Notes: generated by a model from the letters alone, not told the origin. Positions 16,679-23,541 are shown, counted from the stretch's first letter. The stretch: 24,687 bases of DNA from Pseudomonadota bacterium (GCA_029781465.1 JAKOWQ010000156.1:1-24687); one strand, 5' to 3'. Made by a program: numbers and translations.

Positions 16679-17140
16679 ATGACGACACTTTTCAACCTCC
16701 AGCCCGAAGCCGTCGAGATTGTCGACGCCGATTCCAAACTTGCGATTCTCGACCATCTCGCCGAGCGATTCGCCGCGGTCTACGGGCTCGACAAGGTGCT
16801 GGTGCTGGAGCGGATCGAAGAGCGGGAAAAGCTTGGATCGACCGGGTTTGGGCGTGGCGTCGCGATCCCGCATGCCCGCATTCCCGGGATTTCGAGGCCG
16901 ATCGCGGTGTTCTTCCGCCTCGAATCCCCGGTCGCCTTCGATGCCGCCGACGGCATGCCGGTCGATCTGATTTTCGGCCTTCTCTCGCCCGAACAGGCTG
17001 GCGCCGCGCATCTCCATGCCCTGGCCGCGATCAGCCGGATGATGCGCGACGAGGCGACTCACGCGGCGATCTCTGAAGCTCCCGGGGCCGAAGCGCTCTA
17101 CGCCTTGCTGGCCAACTCGATCGATCGCGACGCAGCCTGA
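16679..17140 (+). CDS. ptsN: PTS IIA-like nitrogen-regulatory protein PtsN (EIIA-Ntr)
   Basis: PtsN is the terminal phosphoacceptor of the nitrogen-related phosphotransferase chain (PtsP-PtsO-PtsN) and regulates other proteins rather than transporting sugar. The 153-residue protein has the phosphorylation motif GRGVAIPHARIPG with His65, and DLIFGLLSPEQAGAAHLHALAAISRMMRD (95-123), typical of the PTS_EIIA_2 fold. The ATG at 16679 is preceded by GAGG at rather long spacing. It follows hpf, the common hpf-ptsN pairing. The TGA overlaps an ATG that opens a six-codon frame ahead of the next gene. Confidence 0.94.
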   Translation: MTTLFNLQPEAVEIVDADSKLAILDHLAERFAAVYGLDKVLVLERIEEREKLGSTGFGRGVAIPHARIPGISRPIAVFFRLESPVAFDAADGMPVDLIFGLLSPEQAGAAHLHALAAISRMMRDEATHAAISEAPGAEALYALLANSIDRDAA

Positions 17141-17156
17141 TGTTGGCGGCCCGGTC

Positions 17157-17498
17157 TTGACCGCGCGCCTTCCCGCCCATCTTGAAATTACCGCTCTGGT
17201 GCGCGGAGCTGCCCAGGCTGGCGGGTTCGCTGCGGTGCTTAACAAGGGCGAGGCCGATGCGGGGACGATTCTTGTTCTCGCGACCGAAAATGGCACAAAT
17301 CCGCGGGTTTTTGAGCGTATGCCTAGCCCTTCCGGGCACCGTGTGTGGCACAATGTTTCGTTTCAAGATATTGATATAAAACAGAAAATAGATGCGTATC
17401 TGGAACAGAGAGCATCGCGAGATCCCGATCTGTGGATTATCGAACTGGATATCGCGAATGGTGAACGGCTCGTCCGATTACTCGACTCGATAAGTTGA
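17157..17498 (+). CDS. DUF1491-like protein
   Basis: A 113-residue protein: RLPAHLEITALVRGAAQAGGFAAVLNKGEADAGTILVL, later FERMPSPSG and DPDLWIIELDIANGERLV. The pattern resembles the alphaproteobacterial DUF1491 family, of unknown function; the family name is from memory. The only start that keeps the N-terminus is a TTG at 17157-17159. Its TTGA overlaps the stop of a six-codon frame (ATG at 17140) that itself overlaps the ptsN stop. From about 17335 the coding sequence becomes clearly A/T-richer with non-preferred codons (ATA, AGA, TTA), unlike its neighbours, though the family pattern continues to the end. No catalytic motif is seen. Confidence 0.8.
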   Translation: MTARLPAHLEITALVRGAAQAGGFAAVLNKGEADAGTILVLATENGTNPRVFERMPSPSGHRVWHNVSFQDIDIKQKIDAYLEQRASRDPDLWIIELDIANGERLVRLLDSIS

Positions 17499-17523
17499 CA
17501 TTGTTGCAGTGCAAAATCATAGG
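17495..17523 (+). promoter_or_regulatory. Candidate sigma-70-type promoter for the cell-wall hydrolase
   Basis: TTGACA (17495-17500), overlapping the DUF1491-like stop codon, is followed after 17 bases by CATAGG (17518-17523), a weak -10 match. It lies about 170 bases before the hydrolase ATG in an A/T-rich stretch. The -35 match is perfect but the -10 is poor. Confidence 0.35.
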
Positions 17524-17629
17524 CCCGCCACCTTTGTTGGAGCGTAGGCGGCGCGGGGGGCGATTCTGTCCACTTCGCTAGCACGCAGACGGGGGGCAGC
17601 CGGCAGGATTTCCGGCTCGGGGGTTTGAA

Positions 17630-17642
17630 CAGGCCTGGCCTG
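17630..17642. repeat. Short palindrome upstream of cell-wall hydrolase
   Basis: CAGGCCTGGCCTG has six-base arms around a central T, about 55 bases before the hydrolase ATG. It could be an operator or a leader hairpin; no regulator can be named. Confidence 0.35.
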
Positions 17643-17695
17643 CTACTTCGACCTGTCCTGCGCCGGGCTCGTCCACCGCACAGTAAGAAGCCAGA

Positions 17696-18340
17696 ATGAG
17701 CACCAAGCTCAACCGGGCCAGCGCAGTCGCAGTAGCTGCCATGGTCATTACCATTGCTGTCAGCGCCGACGGTTCGGGCGCAGCCGCACAGGCCACCAAG
17801 GCCGCGGCAATCAATCAGGAACCGGTTACCCAGATGGTTTCCCAGCCGGTCGTGCAGCCGCTCCCCGCCGAGGCGAGCGCAGCGGACCAGGTTCAGAATG
17901 CACCCGCGATCGAACTGCCCAAGGCGCAGTCGCTGGGCCAGCTCGTCGCCGCCCAGCCACAGCCGGGTGAGCTCTCGCGTGAGCTTAACTGCCTTGCCGG
18001 CGCGATCTATTTCGAGGCCAAGAGTGAGTCGCTCGAAGGCCAGCTTGCCGTCGGCCGGGTCGTTGTCGAGCGTTCGAAGTCGGGGCGTTTCCCCAATTCC
18101 TATTGCGGCGTGGTGTTCCAGCGCTCGCAGTTCTCGTTCGTGCGCAACAACGCAATGCCGGCGATTCCCAAGGCTTCGCGCCAGTGGAAGAACGCGGTCG
18201 CGATCGCGCAGATCGCCCATTCCGGCAGCTGGGACAGCCCGGTGGAAGGCGCACTGTTCTTCCACGCCGCGCGGGTTTCGCCCAATTGGCGCGGCGCGGC
18301 GCGGATCGCGCGCGTCGGCAACCACATCTTCTATCGCTGA
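17696..18340 (+). CDS. Exported cell-wall hydrolase (SleB/Hydrolase_2 family)
   Basis: A 214-residue peptidoglycan hydrolase of the SleB/CwlJ family (PF07486). Residues 1 to about 31 form a signal peptide (STKLNRASAVAVAAMVITIAV core), then a low-complexity Gln/Ala/Pro linker to about 93. The catalytic domain contains ELNCLAGAIYFEAKSE (96-111), with Glu107 the likely catalytic acid, GQLAVGRVVVERSKSGRFPNSYCGVVFQRSQFSFV (115-149) and GALFFHAARVSP (185-196). In spore formers the family opens the spore cortex; here it is probably a periplasmic lytic transglycosylase-like wall-remodelling enzyme. The ATG at 17696 has a modest AAGAAG upstream. A GC-rich hairpin follows the stop. Confidence 0.9.
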   Translation: MSTKLNRASAVAVAAMVITIAVSADGSGAAAQATKAAAINQEPVTQMVSQPVVQPLPAEASAADQVQNAPAIELPKAQSLGQLVAAQPQPGELSRELNCLAGAIYFEAKSESLEGQLAVGRVVVERSKSGRFPNSYCGVVFQRSQFSFVRNNAMPAIPKASRQWKNAVAIAQIAHSGSWDSPVEGALFFHAARVSPNWRGAARIARVGNHIFYR

Positions 18341-18345
18341 TCGCT

Positions 18346-18380
18346 GAGCGGGCGGGCCCGGAGCCTGCCCGCTCGTTCGT
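18346..18380 (+). terminator. GC-rich terminator-like hairpin between convergent genes
   Basis: GAGCGGGC (18346-18353) pairs perfectly with GCCCGCTC (18367-18374) around a 13-base loop, followed by the T-containing GTTCGTT. It lies in the 40-base gap between the cell-wall hydrolase stop and the stop of the convergent xth gene, and may serve both. The T-run is poor. Confidence 0.5.
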
Positions 18381-19157
18381 TCAATCCCGGCGCAATTGCA
18401 CCCACACGGGGGCATGGTCGCTGGCCTTTTCGCGGCCGCGATAGGCCTTGTCGACCCCGCAGGCCACCAGCCGATCGGCCAGTTCGGGCGAAAGCAGTGC
18501 GTGATCGATGCGAAAGCCGTGATCGCGCTGCCAGGCCCCGGCCTGATAGTCCCAGAAGGTCCAGACCCCGCCTTTGGGGTTGTGCAAGGCCAGCGCGTCG
18601 TTCCAGCCATCGCCCAGCAGCCGTGCGTAGGCATCGCGCGATTGCGGCTGCATCAGCGCATCGTCGGCCATTGCCGCGGGTGACCAGACATCGTGGTCAT
18701 AGGGGATGACGTTGAAATCGCCGATCACCAGCGCGGGCACTTCCTCGGCGGCGATTTCGCCCATCCGCTTCCGCAACCGTTCCATCCAGCGCAGCTTGTA
18801 ATCGAATTTCGGCCCCGGCACGGGATTGCCGTTGGGCAGATAGATGCAGGCGATCCGCACCCCGAAAACCTCCGCCTCAAGGTAGCGCGCGTGTTCGTCC
18901 TCGGGCTCGCCCTCCAGCCCGCGCCGGATCTCGATCGGGGTGGAACCGTCGGCCAGGATCGCAACCCCGTTGAACCCCTTCTGCCCGTGCCAGATCGCAT
19001 GGTAGCCCAGCTTGTGGAACTCGTCGGCGGGAAAGCCTTCGTCCTGGGTCTTGATCTCCTGGAGGCAGGCGACCGCCGGGCGGGTTTCCTCCAGCCATTC
19101 GAGCAGGCGCGGCATCCGCGCCTTGATCCCGTTGATGTTGAAGCTGGCGATCTTCAT
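18381..19157 (-). CDS. xth: Exodeoxyribonuclease III / AP endonuclease (Xth)
   Basis: Exonuclease III family enzymes cut at abasic sites and degrade duplex DNA 3' to 5' in base-excision repair. The 258-residue protein has the expected active-site residues: Asn7 (SFNING), Glu34 (LQEIK), Tyr106 (IYLPNG), Asp147 and Asn149 (GDFNV), Asp218 (FRIDHALLS) and Asp247/His248 (KASDHAPV). The ATG at 19155-19157 overlaps the upstream erpA-like stop by one base (TGATG), so the longer open frame is rejected. The stop lies beside a terminator-like hairpin. Confidence 0.95.
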   Translation of the reverse strand: MKIASFNINGIKARMPRLLEWLEETRPAVACLQEIKTQDEGFPADEFHKLGYHAIWHGQKGFNGVAILADGSTPIEIRRGLEGEPEDEHARYLEAEVFGVRIACIYLPNGNPVPGPKFDYKLRWMERLRKRMGEIAAEEVPALVIGDFNVIPYDHDVWSPAAMADDALMQPQSRDAYARLLGDGWNDALALHNPKGGVWTFWDYQAGAWQRDHGFRIDHALLSPELADRLVACGVDKAYRGREKASDHAPVWVQLRRD

Positions 19158-19489
19158 CAAACGGCAAACGACGAGCCGCAGCCGCAACCCGCGCTGGCCA
19201 GGGGATTTTCCACCCGGAACGCCGCGCCGCCAAGCGATTCGACGAAATCGACCGTGCTTCCGGCCACCAGGTCGAGACTGACCGGATCGACCACCAGGGT
19301 GACGCCATCGGTTTCGACGGCAAGATCGTCGGCCTCGGCCAGTTCGGCCAGCTCGAAGCGGTATTGAAACCCCGAACAACCCCCGCCATCGACCGCGAGG
19401 CGCAGGATCGCGGGCTTGCCCTGCTTTGCCGCGATCGCGGCAACCCGCGCCGCCGCCGCCGGGCTGAGTTTCATGGTGGGTGCATCCAT
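19157..19489 (-). CDS. erpA: Iron-sulphur cluster A-type carrier (ErpA/HesB family)
   Basis: A-type carriers hold and pass on [4Fe-4S] or [2Fe-2S] clusters to apo-enzymes. The 110-residue protein has all three ligand cysteines in the family arrangement: Cys38 in GGGCSGFQYRF, and Cys102 and Cys104 in AGCGCGSSF at the C-terminus. ErpA, IscA and SufA are hard to separate by sequence; ErpA is favoured by FDFVESLGGAAFxVENP-type wording and a solitary position outside any suf or isc operon. The ATG at 19487-19489 is chosen; an ATG five codons later is possible. It is coupled to xth by TGATG. Confidence 0.9.
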   Translation of the reverse strand: MDAPTMKLSPAAAARVAAIAAKQGKPAILRLAVDGGGCSGFQYRFELAELAEADDLAVETDGVTLVVDPVSLDLVAGSTVDFVESLGGAAFRVENPLASAGCGCGSSFAV

Positions 19490-19532
19490 TGCCCCGATCT
19501 AGGCGCTTGCAGGCGCGCCCGCAAGGCGCGGG

Positions 19533-19964
19533 TCAGGCGCTCTGGATGTAGCTGCGCATTGCCTCGGCCTCGGATTCGATCCGTTCGATCCGGTATTTGA
19601 CCAGATCGCCGATCGAAACGAACCCGACAATCGCCTCGCCATCGACCACCGGCAGGTGGCGGATGCGCCGCCGCGTCATCAGCGCCAGCGCGCCCAGCAC
19701 CTCGGTGTCCGGGCCGACCGTTATCGCTGGAGAGGTCATGACCTCGCTCACGGCCTTGTCGAGCATGGCAGGGCCGTGCGCCGCGAGCTGGTAAACCGCG
19801 TCGCGTTCGGAGAAAATCCCCGCGATCATTCCGCTGGAAACCACCGGCAGCGCACCGATCCGCTTCTCTGCCAGCAGCTTCACCGCGTCTCCGACGCTCA
19901 TGGCGGCTTCGCAGGCGACAATTGCCTCGGCGCTCCGTCCCTCGATCAGGCGTGCTACGGTCAT
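19533..19964 (-). CDS. Tandem CBS-domain protein
   Basis: A 143-residue protein made of two CBS domains. The first covers about 12-62 (MSVGDAVKLLAEKRIGALPVV...GIFSERDAV), the second about 76-128 (MTSPAITVGPDTEVLGALALMTRRRIRHLPVVDGEAIVGFVSIGDLV). Such stand-alone pairs bind adenine nucleotides or similar ligands and act as sensors. The partner is not apparent from the neighbours. The ATG at 19962-19964 has GGGAGAG upstream, and part of that site is in a seven-base hairpin stem. It is separated from erpA by 43 bases and from the ferredoxin gene by 61. Confidence 0.92.
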   Translation of the reverse strand: MTVARLIEGRSAEAIVACEAAMSVGDAVKLLAEKRIGALPVVSSGMIAGIFSERDAVYQLAAHGPAMLDKAVSEVMTSPAITVGPDTEVLGALALMTRRRIRHLPVVDGEAIVGFVSIGDLVKYRIERIESEAEAMRSYIQSA

Positions 19965-19972
19965 GGCCACTC

Positions 19973-19995
19973 TCCCGGCTCTTGCTTTGCCGGGA
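19973..19995 (-). promoter_or_regulatory. Hairpin covering the CBS gene ribosome-binding site
   Basis: On the minus strand TCCCGGC (19995-19989) and GCCGGGA (19979-19973) can form a seven-base stem with a nine-base loop. The 3' arm contains the first bases of the GGGAGAG Shine-Dalgarno of the CBS gene, whose ATG begins eight bases later. It could limit translation, or be the end of the upstream transcript. Confidence 0.4.
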
Positions 19996-20025
19996 ATGAT
20001 GCCACGAAGCGCGCGGCTTGGCGAG

Positions 20026-20415
20026 TCAGGGCTGCGGCGGGGGAGATTCCGCCGGATAGAGGCGGAATTCCTCGACCGGCTGGCCGCCGACGAGGTGCTC
20101 CTGGATGATCCGTTCGAGCACTGGCGGAGTGCAGGAATGGTACCAGACCCCTTCGGGCCAGACCACCGCGACCGGCCCGGCAGCGCAGATCTTGAGGCAA
20201 TCGGCCTTGCTGCGCGCGATCCCGCCCTCGCGATCAAGCCCCAGCTCCTTGATTCTGCGCTTGAGGTATTTCCAGGCCGGCGATCCGACCGCGCGCGAAC
20301 AGCACTCACCCTTTTCCGCTTCAGCGCAGAGGAAGATGTGCCGCCGGATGCCCTCGCCGCCGTTCAGCGCGAGCGCGGCGCGGGCCCGGGCCAGTTCAGC
20401 GGCGTCGGCGCTCAT
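20026..20415 (-). CDS. Thioredoxin-like [2Fe-2S] ferredoxin
   Basis: A 129-residue protein of the thioredoxin-like [2Fe-2S] ferredoxin family (Shethna-type/NuoE-like). It has HIFLCAEAEKGECC (26-39), SPAWKYLKRRIKELGL (45-60), KADCLKICAAGPVAVVWPEGVWY (70-92) and IIQEHLVGGQPVEEF. Likely cluster cysteines are Cys30, one of Cys38/Cys39, Cys73 and Cys77. It probably carries electrons in the cytoplasm; the partner is unknown. I choose the ATG at 20413-20415 because it overlaps the thioesterase stop as ATGA; a GTG five codons upstream is an alternative. Confidence 0.87.
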   Translation of the reverse strand: MSADAAELARARAALALNGGEGIRRHIFLCAEAEKGECCSRAVGSPAWKYLKRRIKELGLDREGGIARSKADCLKICAAGPVAVVWPEGVWYHSCTPPVLERIIQEHLVGGQPVEEFRLYPAESPPPQP

Positions 20416-20846
20416 CCCCGCAGACCCCACGACGCTATCGCCTGTGCCGCGAAGCCATCGGGCAGCGGCGCGGAACGTTCTCCGTCGGTGCAGACGATCA
20501 CCGAACGGGCAAAGGCTACCGCCCGGCCATTCTGGGTCAGCAACTGGACCATCGTCACGCTGCTGCGCCCGGTATCCGCAACCGCGACATGGACATCGAT
20601 CGGATCGGGGAAATATCCCTGCGCAAGGTATTCGATTCCGAAGCTTGCCACCATCGGCCGGTTGGGGTGGATCGCCTCACGCAGGCCGAGGCCGACATTG
20701 AAGCGCACCCGCGCGTCTTCCATCATCGCCGCGAGCGCCACATTGTTGAGATGGCGGTTGGGATCGACATCCGCGAAGCGGGTCGTGGTCCGGGTGGAGA
20801 AAGGATAGCGAGCCGGATCGAGCAGCGCGGCCTCGGGGCGCGGCAT
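20412..20846 (-). CDS. Acyl-CoA thioesterase-like hotdog protein
   Basis: A 144-residue hotdog-fold protein. The motif FADVDPNRHLNNVALAAMMEDARVRF (24-49) matches the 4HBT/YbgC-type active site (Asp26 or Asp28, His32, Asn34), followed by the long strand pattern FPDPIDVHVAVADTGRSSVTMVQLLTQNGRAVAFARSVIVCTD. It probably hydrolyses an acyl-CoA thioester, but the chain cannot be named. The ATG at 20844-20846 overlaps the popZ-like stop by one base (TGATG); the longer open frame is rejected. The stop overlaps the ferredoxin ATG. Confidence 0.87.
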   Translation of the reverse strand: MPRPEAALLDPARYPFSTRTTTRFADVDPNRHLNNVALAAMMEDARVRFNVGLGLREAIHPNRPMVASFGIEYLAQGYFPDPIDVHVAVADTGRSSVTMVQLLTQNGRAVAFARSVIVCTDGERSAPLPDGFAAQAIASWGLRG

Positions 20847-21301
20847 CAGCCCTTCTTGCCGACGATGCGCGCGATTTCCACCGCCACCATGTGTTCGACC
20901 AGAGGCGGCAGGTTCTTGTCGAGCCACTCTGCCAGGGCGGGGCGCAGCAGCTCGCGCACCAGCCCTTCGAGCGAGGTTTCGCCCGAGCGCACGATCTGCG
21001 GAGCAGCGCCCGGCTCGGCCAGAACGGCCAGCGCCGCCAGCGATTCGCTGATCGAATTCGCGGTGCCGGGCCTGATCAGGGGGGATTCGCTGGCAGGCTC
21101 GTCGTCTTCATCATCGGCATAGGCGCCGATTGCGGCCAGATCGAGCACGTCTTCCTCGTCCGCGCCCTTGCGGTCGGTGTCGCGCCCGCGTTCTTCGCGT
21201 TCGCGGCGCTCATCGGCGGCGCTGACCCGGTTGTCGCGCGCGATTACTTTCTTGATCGATTCGAGGATTTCCTCGACCGAAGGTTCACCTGTGTGGCGCA
21301 T
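20846..21301 (-). CDS. popZ: PopZ-like DUF2497 protein (polar organising protein candidate)
   Basis: A 151-residue protein with the three-part layout of alphaproteobacterial PopZ/DUF2497. The conserved N-terminal helix is EPSVEEILESIKKVIARDN (6-24). A charged, acidic, probably disordered middle follows (about 25-105; ERREREERGRDTDR, YADDEDDEPASE). The conserved C-terminal helices are SLEGLVRELLRPALAEWLDKNLPPLVEHMVAVEIARIV (110-147), the self-assembly region. In Caulobacter PopZ forms a polar microdomain that tethers ParB-parS. It is shorter than Caulobacter PopZ, and function here is inferred. It lies 39 bases after tolC, with a hairpin between, and is coupled to the thioesterase gene by TGATG. 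Confidence 0.85.
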   Translation of the reverse strand: MRHTGEPSVEEILESIKKVIARDNRVSAADERREREERGRDTDRKGADEEDVLDLAAIGAYADDEDDEPASESPLIRPGTANSISESLAALAVLAEPGAAPQIVRSGETSLEGLVRELLRPALAEWLDKNLPPLVEHMVAVEIARIVGKKG

Positions 21302-21321
21302 CGCCCAAATACCCCGCGCAA

Positions 21322-21336
21322 GGCTCCATCGGAGCC
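21322..21336 (-). terminator. Intercistronic hairpin between tolC and popZ-like gene
   Basis: GGCTCC GAT GGAGCC on the minus strand makes a perfect six-base GC-rich stem with a three-base loop, four bases after the tolC stop. No T-run follows, so it is more likely a partial terminator or an mRNA-stabilising hairpin lowering expression of the downstream genes. Confidence 0.45.
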
Positions 21337-21340
21337 CGAT

Positions 21341-22774
21341 TCACTTGTCCTTAACTGAACCGTCCTGGGCCCTGGTGTCAACGGTGCGGGTGGCGCGCGC
21401 GGTCGGGGCGGGATCGCTGCTCCAGTCAAAGATCGCGCCCTTGACCCGGTCATAATTGTTCTGCGGATCGTAGAGCGCGCCCCCGTCGAGGCCCAGATCG
21501 CGCGCTTCGGCGCGGCCCATCGCGGCGAGGAGGTTGAACCCCGCGACATAGGCGTTTCGCCGGGCGGTCACCAGCTGGACCTGGGCGTTGAGCAGCTCGT
21601 TCTCGGCATTGAGGATGTCGAGGATGGTGCGGTTGCCCACGGTATTTTCCGCCCGCACACCTTCAAGGCTGAGCTCGGCCGCATCGACCGCGGCCTGCGA
21701 CGAGGTAATCAGCTCGCCCGCGGCCTGCCACTGGGCAAAGGCGGAGCGCACACTGGCGATGACCGCGCGCTCGGTGCCAATCTCCTGCTCCATCGCGGCG
21801 CCTTCGCGGGCCTGGGCCTGGCGGCGCTGCGCGGCGGGCAGTCCGCCCTGGAAGATCGGGATCGAAGCCCGGACACCGGCGGTCGCGCTCGAGGTGCTTT
21901 GCACGGTTCCGGGGATCTTGTTGCTGCCGAGGTAGTCGGAATAGTCCGCGCCCGCGAAGACCGAAACCCGCGGCAGACGCCCGGCACCCGCCGCCGCGGT
22001 ATCGAACCCGGCCGCCCGGGCTCGATCGCGTGCGGCAAGCAGGTCGGGGTTGTGATCGAGCGCGTAGTCCACGGCCTCGTCGGCGCTGGCGGGCAGACCG
22101 GTCAGCGCGGGCGGTGAGACAAGATCTTCCGGGGCCTTGCCCACCACCTGGATATAGCGTTCGCGCGAGGCGGTAAGGCTGGCCTCGGCAGAGCGGGTCT
22201 GACCGCGCGCCAGGGCGAGCCGCGATTCGGACTGGGCCACGTCGGTGCGGGTCAGGTCGCCGATCTCGAAGCGATCGCGGGTGGCCTGGAGGTTGACTTC
22301 AAGGCGGCCCACATTCTGCCGGTTGAGGCGCACGACCGCTTCGCCCAGGATCACATCCATATAGGCCGCGACCACCTGGCTGAAGACGCCGCTTTCCACT
22401 CCGCGCAGATCGGCCTGTCCGGCCAGAACCCGGGTTTCGGCGCCGCGCACCGAGTTCCTGATCCCGCCTCCGGCATAGACCGGCATCGACAGGTTGGCCT
22501 GGGCATCGAGGTTGCGATCGGGCGAAAGCGGATTCGACGAGCTTGACTTGAGGAATTCGCTGTAGGTCGCGGTGCCGCTGACCGAGGGCAGACCCGAAGA
22601 GCGCGCGATCGGCACGCTTTCATCGACCGCGCGCTGCGCCGCGCGCGCCGCCTGCAAGGTGGGATTGGTATTGTAGGCCAGAACCAGCGCCTCGCGCAGG
22701 TCATCCGCCAGAAGCGGCGCTGCGGTCAGCGCGATCCCCGCGGCCAATCCGGCGCGCAACTTGCCCAGTGCCAT
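21341..22774 (-). CDS. tolC: TolC family outer-membrane efflux/type I secretion protein
   Basis: TolC proteins form a trimeric outer-membrane channel with a periplasmic helical tunnel used in type I secretion and drug efflux. The 477-residue protein has a signal peptide (residues 1 to about 23, LAAGIALTAAPLLA before DDLREALVLAYNTNP) and two OEP repeats. They begin with LREALVLAYNTNPTLQAARAAQ and with DEAVDYALDHNPDLLAARDRAR, each followed by strands and long coiled helices. The C-terminal extension is Asp/Thr-rich. The ATG at 22772-22774 is two bases after the PCMT-like stop, so the two genes are co-transcribed. The type I secretion branch (PCMT-tolC pairing is common in alphaproteobacteria) is more likely than RND efflux, as no pump genes adjoin. 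Confidence 0.93.
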   Translation of the reverse strand: MALGKLRAGLAAGIALTAAPLLADDLREALVLAYNTNPTLQAARAAQRAVDESVPIARSSGLPSVSGTATYSEFLKSSSSNPLSPDRNLDAQANLSMPVYAGGGIRNSVRGAETRVLAGQADLRGVESGVFSQVVAAYMDVILGEAVVRLNRQNVGRLEVNLQATRDRFEIGDLTRTDVAQSESRLALARGQTRSAEASLTASRERYIQVVGKAPEDLVSPPALTGLPASADEAVDYALDHNPDLLAARDRARAAGFDTAAAGAGRLPRVSVFAGADYSDYLGSNKIPGTVQSTSSATAGVRASIPIFQGGLPAAQRRQAQAREGAAMEQEIGTERAVIASVRSAFAQWQAAGELITSSQAAVDAAELSLEGVRAENTVGNRTILDILNAENELLNAQVQLVTARRNAYVAGFNLLAAMGRAEARDLGLDGGALYDPQNNYDRVKGAIFDWSSDPAPTARATRTVDTRAQDGSVKDK

Positions 22775-22776
22775 GT

Positions 22777-23382
22777 TCAGAAGCTCCAGCTTTTCGGCCT
22801 GGCAAATTCGCCGAGTACCGGGATGCCGATCTCGGCAATGGTCTGCAGCGCGATCGCGCCGGCGGTCTTGCGGCCAAGCACGAGCCGGGTCAGCGAGCCC
22901 TCAACCAGTCCGGCAACGATCCGTCCGCCCTCGGCCAGTTCGGCGGCAAGCCCTGCGGGCAGCGCCTCGATTGCGCCGTCGATCAGGATCAGGCTGTGCT
23001 GGCCCATGCCGCTGGCCTGGGCCGCGGCCTCGGCTGCGCTCACCGTGTCGAGCGTGGCGACCATCGGGCGCAGCAGCGTGGCGAGATATTCGCTGCCGCA
23101 GCCGACCACCAGCGCCTTGTCGTCGGAGTGGGGGTCGGCGGCCTGGAGCATCAGGGCCTGAACCAGCGGCGCGGGCAGGGAATGCCCGCCATCCAGCGGG
23201 ATCGCGCGATCGATGTAGGCATGACCCCGCGCGGGTGCGGGGACGAAATCCTCACGCGCGACGCGGGCGAAGGCAGCGATCAGCCAGTCCTCGTTGATCC
23301 CGCTGACTCGCAGCTGGCTGTCGATCATGGACCTGCGGGCAATCACTGGGTCGGCGGCAATACGTTCAGCGGCAACGGTCAT
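22777..23382 (-). CDS. Protein-L-isoaspartate O-methyltransferase-like protein (divergent)
   Basis: A 201-residue protein of PCMT length. It starts MIDSQLRVSGINEDWLIAAFARVAREDFVP (19-48), as in PCMT, and contains a SAM-loop position ALVVGCGSEYLATLL (90-104), IDGAIEALP (134-142) and AEGGRIVAGL (150-159). The loop keeps Gly-x-Gly but differs from the usual (E/D)xGTGSGY, and the expected acidic residue after strand 2 is not obvious, so methyltransferase activity is uncertain. The ATG at 23380-23382 has AAGAGG upstream; the enormous open extension beyond is antisense to fumarase. It is co-transcribed with tolC, an association seen in related genomes. Confidence 0.8.
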   Translation of the reverse strand: MTVAAERIAADPVIARRSMIDSQLRVSGINEDWLIAAFARVAREDFVPAPARGHAYIDRAIPLDGGHSLPAPLVQALMLQAADPHSDDKALVVGCGSEYLATLLRPMVATLDTVSAAEAAAQASGMGQHSLILIDGAIEALPAGLAAELAEGGRIVAGLVEGSLTRLVLGRKTAGAIALQTIAEIGIPVLGEFARPKSWSF

Positions 23383-23402
23383 CTGGAAACCTCTTGATGC
23401 CG

Positions 23403-23424
23403 CTGTATTGCACAAATAATACAG
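23403..23424. promoter_or_regulatory. Inverted repeat in the PCMT-fumarase divergent promoter region
   Basis: CTGTATT (23403-23409) and AATACAG (23418-23424) form a perfect seven-base inverted repeat around eight bases. It is A/T-rich in a GC-rich gap of 159 bases between divergent genes. The minus strand also contains TATTAT (23421-23416), a good -10 match for the PCMT-like gene, so the repeat may be an operator over that promoter. Confidence 0.45.
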
Positions 23425-23541
23425 TGGCGCAATCCCGTCGCCTTCTAGGCCAAGCCTTTGTCCGCGCCAAGCGCTTTGACGGTGCCGCCGCGCGCGCCTA
23501 AGGGGCTGGCGGAAAACAAGCCGCAGCGATGGAGTCCGACA

